DNA from: Gallionella sp. UBA4121
GTDB taxonomy: Bacteria; Pseudomonadota; Gammaproteobacteria; Burkholderiales; Gallionellaceae
NCBI GenBank assembly: GCA_002381565.1
Contig: DFWZ01000006.1
Span: 6,278 to 45,385, forward strand
Reading direction: 5' to 3'
DNA length: 39,108 nucleotides
Shown here: positions 34,716-39,108 of the stretch, piece by piece
How the letters are laid out: every line of letters begins with the position of its first letter
Position numbering within the stretch: the first letter of the stretch is position 1
Translations under genes and position numbers: made by a program
Notes under the pieces: model-generated
What the model saw: the letters and a program-made list of their open reading frames with translations, nothing else
Database searches by the model: none
Told to the model about the DNA's origin: nothing

Positions 34716-34987
34716 GGGATTTTTAACGACGCTGTAGGAAAAATTTGCTCATGAGCGCATCGTGCCGTGAACCAAATGAAATATCAAGTTGAAGCTCCAA
34801 TTGTGGCACCTTGTTGCTGCTCACGACTTTCGGCTTTCTTGCCACCTCGACAGGCGGCAATTGACACTTATGCACAGAATCAAACTGTGAGTGCGATACC
34901 GCACAGATGCTATAGCGGCACAACTATATTCTGCGACGGCTGGGTGCGCTACAGCTCAATCCATTTGTCAAATCATCAGGAGTCAAC

Positions 34988-35599
34988 ATGAATAAGTTCA
35001 CTATCAGTTCTTTCGCACTTGCAGTCAGTCTCGCGTTTAGCGTTAACGCCATGGCTCAAAACATGTCCAAGGATGAATACAAAGCAGCGGAAAAACGTAT
35101 CGCCGCCGAGTACAAATTGGATAAGGCGAACTGCGGTTCTCTGGCCGGCAATGCGAAAGACATTTGCAAGGCCGAAGCCCGTGGCAAAAACAAGGTTGCA
35201 GAGGCCGAGCTCGAAGCGCAATACAAGCCTTCAAAAAAGGCCACTTATGAGGTCAGTGTTACCAAGGCAAAAGCGAATTACGCTGTGGCCAATGAAAAAT
35301 GCGATGACAAAGCGGGCAACGACAAAGACGTCTGTGTGAAAGAAGCAAAAGCCGCCCTGGTTCGCGACAAAGCCGACGCCAAAGCACAGCTGAAGACCTC
35401 GGAAGCCAATGCGGCAGCCAGAGAAGAGACCTCTGATGCGCGCACCAAGGCGCAAGAAAAGGGCAGCGAAGCACGCCACGATGCAACGGCAGCTAAACGC
35501 GATGCCGACTACAAAGTGGAAATCGAAAAGTGCGACAAATTTGCCGGCGACACGAAAGATCAATGTGTTGCTCGTGCTAAAACACAATTCGGCAAGTAA
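34988..35599 (+). CDS. Secreted Ala/Lys-rich protein with three two-cysteine repeats
   Basis: A 203-residue periplasmic protein with a signal peptide (residues 1-23, ending AMA). It has three copies of a short motif with two cysteines ten or eleven residues apart: NCGSLAGNAKDICKAEA (from 48), KCDDKAGNDKDVCVKEAK and KCDKFAGDTKDQCVARAK (near the end). Between them are highly charged Ala/Lys/Glu helices, likely coiled coil. Each Cys pair could form a helical-hairpin disulphide. I recall similar betaproteobacterial proteins, sometimes labelled TolA-like from composition only; no function is known. AGGAG precedes ATG 34988. It stands alone between convergent or divergent neighbours. Confidence 0.82.
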   Translation: MNKFTISSFALAVSLAFSVNAMAQNMSKDEYKAAEKRIAAEYKLDKANCGSLAGNAKDICKAEARGKNKVAEAELEAQYKPSKKATYEVSVTKAKANYAVANEKCDDKAGNDKDVCVKEAKAALVRDKADAKAQLKTSEANAAAREETSDARTKAQEKGSEARHDATAAKRDADYKVEIEKCDKFAGDTKDQCVARAKTQFGK

Positions 35600-35926
35600 A
35601 TAGCAATATTCCTGGTCTGCCAGTCGCTTTGGTACGGTATGCAGCAGAGACCGTGACAGGCGGTTGGCGATGACATAGCCTTAGGTTGGATTCGGCACCT
35701 TCGAGGTGAGTGCGCCGCTCGTACTGGGCGTAACCCTGCGATTGGTGCAGAACTGAAAATCGAAACATCGAAACAGGCTGCATTTAAAGCCGGCGCACCG
35801 TTGAATGGATAGGCGAAGGTCCAATACTGACACACTCCGGAAGTTCGCGACCTCTATCAACAGGGCTGCTGCTTACCCTGTTGCGTGGATCGAGCCTTTT
35901 TTCATGATCTCCGTGCGTAACATCGG
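35600..35926. other. Gene-free stretch between convergent genes, with a hairpin
   Basis: No convincing gene on either strand. CAACAGGG (35858-35865) and CCCTGTTG (35876-35883) form a perfect eight-base-pair stem with a ten-base loop; a CCTTTTTT run follows after 11 bases on the plus strand, so it may contribute to termination. AACATCGG at 35919-35926 repeats the octamer at 33390-33397. Confidence 0.45.
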
Positions 35927-36691
35927 TTAGTCAGGTTTGCCTGCCTTGATCGCCTGATATTCCGAAAAAATACCGGCTACCAGATGCCGTTTAACCTCGG
36001 TCAGTCCGGTAGCGCTTAACGTCGCTAGGACGCGTTCGGGCGGAACACAGGCTTCTATGCTGTCCCAGAAATAGCGCCAGATCGTCGCGGTATCTTTTTG
36101 TCGGGAAACGAATCTTGTCAGCAGCGGTATCACGCCGCGCATATAACTTTTAAGCAACCATCGTCCAAAACCGCTTTTCGGCCGGGTAATTTCGAGTATG
36201 CAAAGGCGGCCTCCGGGCTTCAAAACCCGCTCAAACTCCGCAAAGGCCACGGAGAGATCGCTGATATGGCGCAGTGCATAGCCCATGCTCAGGAAATCGA
36301 AATGATTGTCTGGAAAAGGCAGCGATTCAGCCCGGCCTTCGATCAGCACCATGGTTTGGGGCAGTTTGCTGGCAGCCATCATGCCGGGGCTGGGGTCCAG
36401 CCCGGTGACCAGTGCGGGATCGCCCGTCAGACGACAGGCCTGCGCTGCAACCAGCCCGGTGCCCACGCCCACATCGAGCATCTTCATGCCTGTTTTCAAG
36501 CCTGCGCGAACCAGTGCATCACGCCGGTAGCCGGGGCCGGTGCCGAATGCCAGCATGGACTCGATACGGTCGTAATCGGCTGCGGTGTCGTCAAAAATCC
36601 GGCGCAAATAAGCCTGCCGATCCTGTTCTGTCTGGTAGTAATCGGTCAGCGGGATATGCGGTGCATGCACTACGGTGTCAGGGGTTGTCAT
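35927..36691 (-). CDS. UbiE-type SAM-dependent methyltransferase of the polyene locus
   Basis: A 254-residue class I methyltransferase. The SAM-binding motif I is LDVGVGTG (72-79), with acidic LDPSPGMM after it and FDFLSMGYALRHISD and LKPGGRLCILEITRP further on, the pattern of UbiE/Coq5. Unlike UbiE it has a long insertion KSYMRGVIPLLTRFVSR. In aryl-polyene clusters a methyltransferase acts on the aryl head group. It is the last gene of the minus-strand arm, 14 bases after fabG, and its stop lies beside the cargo segment. Confidence 0.85.
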   Translation of the reverse strand: MTTPDTVVHAPHIPLTDYYQTEQDRQAYLRRIFDDTAADYDRIESMLAFGTGPGYRRDALVRAGLKTGMKMLDVGVGTGLVAAQACRLTGDPALVTGLDPSPGMMAASKLPQTMVLIEGRAESLPFPDNHFDFLSMGYALRHISDLSVAFAEFERVLKPGGRLCILEITRPKSGFGRWLLKSYMRGVIPLLTRFVSRQKDTATIWRYFWDSIEACVPPERVLATLSATGLTEVKRHLVAGIFSEYQAIKAGKPD

Positions 36692-36705
36692 AGGTTTACT
36701 CGCTG

Positions 36706-37425
36706 TTAAATTATGCCGCCGTTGATGGAAATGATCTGTCCGGTAATATAAGCCGCCTGATCCGAGGCAAGAAAACCGATCAGGTCGGCCACTTCATCCG
36801 GGGTGCCGGCGCGCTTCATCGGCACCATGCGTGCGATATCCTGAGTGCTGAACGCCGATTCGCTCATCGGGGTTTCGATAATGCCGGGCGCCACTGCGTT
36901 GACGGTGATGCCGCGGCTGGCGACTTCCAATGACAGCGACCTGGTGGCTGAATTGAGCGCGCCTTTGGCAGCCGCATAATTCACCTGACCGCGATTGCCG
37001 GTCAATGCTGCGATGGAAGACACATTGATAATTCGCCCCCAGCGGCTGCGGATCATCGGCATCATCAAAGGCTGGGTGACGTTGAAAAAACCGTTGACAC
37101 AGACGTCCATCACCCGGTGCCACTGCGCGGCCTGCATACCGGGGAACACGGCATCGTCATGGATGCCGGCATTGTTGACCAGAATCTGGATCGGCTGGTG
37201 TTCGATCAGCGGTGTCAGGATGTCGGCGACCGCCTGGCTGTTCGTCACATCAAATGTCAGCACCTCGGCGCTGCCGCCATCCGCACAGATAGAATCTGCC
37301 AAGGTCTGTGCGGCCTGTGTTCCCTGATGAGCGTGTATGTAGACATGGCAGCCATCGGCTGCCAGACGCCGGCAGATGGCAGCGCCTATGCCGCCGCTGC
37401 CGCCGGTAACCAGCGCATTCTTCAT
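36706..37425 (-). CDS. fabG: 3-oxoacyl-ACP reductase (FabG-type), polyene elongation
   Basis: NADPH-dependent short-chain reductase, 239 residues, that reduces the 3-keto group during each polyene extension. The Rossmann motif VTGGSGGIG (6-14), NNAG (84-87) and catalytic Ser137, Tyr150, Lys154 (NVSS...NYAAAK) are intact, with spacing equal to E. coli FabG. It ends TGQIISINGGII. The start overlaps the dehydratase stop by four bases, consistent with one co-translated polyene operon. A housekeeping fabG should exist elsewhere. Confidence 0.9.
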   Translation of the reverse strand: MKNALVTGGSGGIGAAICRRLAADGCHVYIHAHQGTQAAQTLADSICADGGSAEVLTFDVTNSQAVADILTPLIEHQPIQILVNNAGIHDDAVFPGMQAAQWHRVMDVCVNGFFNVTQPLMMPMIRSRWGRIINVSSIAALTGNRGQVNYAAAKGALNSATRSLSLEVASRGITVNAVAPGIIETPMSESAFSTQDIARMVPMKRAGTPDEVADLIGFLASDQAAYITGQIISINGGII

Positions 37426-37892
37426 GGGGCAGTACCTTTAATGAGTGAATCCGCATCGAGCACGACTGCGGCGCGACCGTCCAGCAGCAACTGACCCGCC
37501 GCGCTGACGCTGAACTGATAGAGAATATTGTTTTCATTGCGGGTGATGCAGGCAGCGATCACCAGCAGATCGGCTGGGATATCGTCCAGTCTTGCCGCAT
37601 GAATCTTCGTGCTGCGCACGCTGACCAGGTAGCCTGTTTTGGCGATGGTGCTGCCATGTGGTGAGAGCAAAGCGCCGTGTACGGCCATGGCTTGTGCCGC
37701 GTATTCGATGCCGCAGATTGAGCTTAGCCTGCCCTTTGCGCGCAGCGGGTTGTCAGCGTTACGGTGGCTGACAGCGCGACACAGAATCTGCTGCTCATCC
37801 CATGTTTCTACGCAATCGAGCAGGCACATGCTGCCCTGATGCGGGATGTGAGCGGCAATCCAGGCATGATCGAGGCGAGTTTGATTCAGCAC
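37422..37892 (-). CDS. 3-hydroxyacyl-ACP dehydratase of the aryl-polyene type
   Basis: A 156-residue hot-dog-fold dehydratase that would form the double bonds which stay in the polyene. IPHQGSMCLLD carries the catalytic His18, and Glu63 in GIEYAAQAMAVHG is the likely acid partner, as in ApeP/FabZ-like enzymes. The start is GTG at 37892, which overlaps the end of the preceding ketosynthase-like gene by seven bases. No enoyl reductase gene accompanies it, in line with polyene rather than saturated fatty-acid synthesis. Confidence 0.85.
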   Translation of the reverse strand: MLNQTRLDHAWIAAHIPHQGSMCLLDCVETWDEQQILCRAVSHRNADNPLRAKGRLSSICGIEYAAQAMAVHGALLSPHGSTIAKTGYLVSVRSTKIHAARLDDIPADLLVIAACITRNENNILYQFSVSAAGQLLLDGRAAVVLDADSLIKGTAP

Positions 37893-38680
37893 AGCGTAAT
37901 TTCCACGGCAAGCGTCGTGCCGTCCAGATAGTCGAGCACCACGCGGCAGTCTGCTCGCTGCGCGATGGCGCGCAGCATCGGCAGACCGCGAGCGGCCGGG
38001 ATGCTGATGCGCAGGTTTTCGAGTGCGTTGTCGTCCAGCCGGTCTGCGGTGGCGTCGCTCAGGCTGACGGTGATTTTCGCCTGTGCCTGTGCCGAGCGCT
38101 CGGGCGCCAGCACCAGCGCAATGCCGAACGCATCGGAGATGGGTCGTGCGCCGAAAAGCGGCTCCGGGTAGGGTGTGTCGCAGGCGAGCATGACGGTGCG
38201 TGTGCGATCAACTGCAACCTGGCTTAGCGCTTCGAGCAGGCCTGCGCCGAAGCTGGCGTCAAAGGCACACAACACCGATGAGGTGGTCATCGCGCCGGTA
38301 GCGATACTCCAGTATCCGGCGGCCGTGTTATGCACGGAATTATGGAAACGGGTCGGGGAGATTTGCCGGTCATCGGAGGCTAACATCTCGCAGATGGCGT
38401 GACAATTCTCCCCATCGCCGCCAGACGAAGAAAATACGCTGGGCAGACTGGCTGCGTTGAGTCCGGCCGCGGTAATGGCTTCCAGTCCGGTCGCCAGCGT
38501 GAGTTTGACAATCGCGCCGCTGCGCCGGCGTTCTGCCGCCGGCAGCAACGTGGGCGAAGGCAGGATGGTCTTTTGCGGCTGATAGGGCTGTTGCCCGCAA
38601 AGGACAGGCTGGCTGGCGGGCCAGTCGGTCAGGCCCGGACCTGTCACGCCGATGCCTTCGATATATGCGGTGAGTGTCAT
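37886..38680 (-). CDS. Ketosynthase-like chain-length factor (Ketoacyl-synt_2)
   Basis: A 264-residue short ketosynthase homologue resembling the chain-length factor subunit (ApeC-like, PF13723). Segments FSSSGGDGENCHAICEML, FHNSVHNTAAGYWSIATG and ACDTPYPEPLFGARPISDAFGIALVL fit that family. It has only the N-terminal thiolase half, and no clear active-site Cys in the usual setting, so it should act as the non-catalytic partner that sets polyene length. The frame reaches 38713, but ATG 38680 overlaps the upstream ketosynthase stop (ATGA). Confidence 0.85.
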   Translation of the reverse strand: MTLTAYIEGIGVTGPGLTDWPASQPVLCGQQPYQPQKTILPSPTLLPAAERRRSGAIVKLTLATGLEAITAAGLNAASLPSVFSSSGGDGENCHAICEMLASDDRQISPTRFHNSVHNTAAGYWSIATGAMTTSSVLCAFDASFGAGLLEALSQVAVDRTRTVMLACDTPYPEPLFGARPISDAFGIALVLAPERSAQAQAKITVSLSDATADRLDDNALENLRISIPAARGLPMLRAIAQRADCRVVLDYLDGTTLAVEITLC

Positions 38681-39108
38681 AAGCTGCCTGCCCGCCCGAA
38701 AATCAGGCTGCAATTGGTGCCGCCAAAGCCAAACGAGTTGCTGAGCACGCGCGCTACCGGCTGTTCGCGATTTTCCAGCAGATAATCGAGATCGAGCGCC
38801 GTGTCGAGTTGCTGCGTGTTAAGACCGGCCGGCAGCAAGCCGTGTTGCAGCGCCAGCGCGCAAATCACCGCCTCCAGTCCGCCGGCCGCACCCAGTGTGT
38901 GACCGGTAGCCCCCTTGGTGGAACTGCACGCGGTGTTTCGTCCGAATAGCGACTGGACGGCACGACCTTCGGCCGCATCGTTGTTTTGGGTCGCGGTGCC
39001 GTGCAGGTTGATGTAGTCAATTTCAGCGGGCTGCAAACCCGCCATTTTCAGCGCATCCTGCATCGCAATGCGCGCACCCAGGCCATCGGGATGCGGCGAT
39101 GACATGTG
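38677..39108 (-). CDS. Beta-ketoacyl-ACP synthase (FabF-type), partial
   Basis: The C-terminal 143 residues of an elongating ketosynthase; the gene continues beyond the window edge. The two active-site histidines are present, in NLHGTATQNND and in TKGATGHTLGAAGG (with the conserved Lys), as is NSFGFGGTN near the end. The active-site Cys lies outside the window. It is the first visible gene of the minus-strand polyene arm and would condense malonyl-ACP onto the hydroxybenzoyl starter together with the chain-length factor. Confidence 0.9.
   Translation of the reverse strand, partial: HMSSPHPDGLGARIAMQDALKMAGLQPAEIDYINLHGTATQNNDAAEGRAVQSLFGRNTACSSTKGATGHTLGAAGGLEAVICALALQHGLLPAGLNTQQLDTALDLDYLLENREQPVARVLSNSFGFGGTNCSLIFGRAGSL

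Noticed and set aside
34861..34866. Perfect TTGACA before the Cys-repeat protein gene
   Set aside because: No acceptable -10 box at 15-19 bases spacing, so I do not call a promoter.
1..39108. CRISPR array, rRNA, complete IS element, riboswitch
   Set aside because: No regularly spaced repeats, no transposase or integrase frame, no rRNA-like sequence and no recognisable riboswitch core were seen on either strand.

Overview
The window looks like a chromosomal segment of a betaproteobacterium. Its closest feel is the Nitrosomonadales/Gallionellaceae group of small-genome, often lithotrophic species. The evidence is the mix of genes (a small periplasmic class I cytochrome c, RelA of the EFDD synthetase type, ParE/ParC, a DUF3301 protein, the pepA-holC pair beside lptFG, a rhodanese-TusA pair) and the protein sequences themselves. 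The genus is an inference; no rRNA or complete tRNA gene is present.

Layout. 0-0.5 kb: small cytochrome c with a terminator. 0.5-5.4 kb: a complete branched-chain amino-acid type ABC importer (livKHMGF) behind a good sigma-70-type promoter, with dispersed repeat sequences lodged at two gene junctions. 5.6-6.4 kb: two small genes. 6.4-8.9 kb, minus strand: an EVE-domain gene followed by a relA that stops before its ACT domain. 9.1-17.2 kb, plus strand: a DUF445 membrane protein, tail-specific protease Prc, and topoisomerase IV parE-parC with overlapping ends. 17.4-20.7 kb, minus strand, AT-richer accessory island: an HNH endonuclease, orphan small genes, a chimeric secreted protein whose C-terminal part is FliL, the first codons of fliM left behind it, and the 3' end of a tRNA (an attachment-site-like scar). 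20.7-28.3 kb: housekeeping block with a BepA-like M48 protease and a CxxC miniprotein (minus), rhodanese-TusA (plus), then valS, a small acidic protein, holC and pepA (minus). 28.4-30.5 kb: lptF-lptG, the lipopolysaccharide export permease pair, divergent from pepA.

30.7-39.1 kb is the most striking part: two convergent arms of an aryl-polyene (xanthomonadin-type) pigment locus. The left arm (plus) holds a XanB2-like chorismatase that would make the hydroxybenzoate starter, a PlsC-type acyltransferase and a family 2 glycosyltransferase. The right arm (minus, running in from outside the window) holds a ketoacyl synthase, a chain-length-factor-like ketosynthase, a hot-dog dehydratase, a FabG-type reductase and a methyltransferase; the four polyene-forming genes overlap and the methyltransferase follows after 14 bases. 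Between the arms sits about 2.5 kb of foreign-looking cargo: an AT-rich AlbA_2/Schlafen-like protein and a secreted Ala/Lys-rich protein with three two-cysteine repeats. The other expected genes (acyl carrier proteins, starter ligase, exporter, LolA-like carrier, thioesterase) should lie beyond base 39108.
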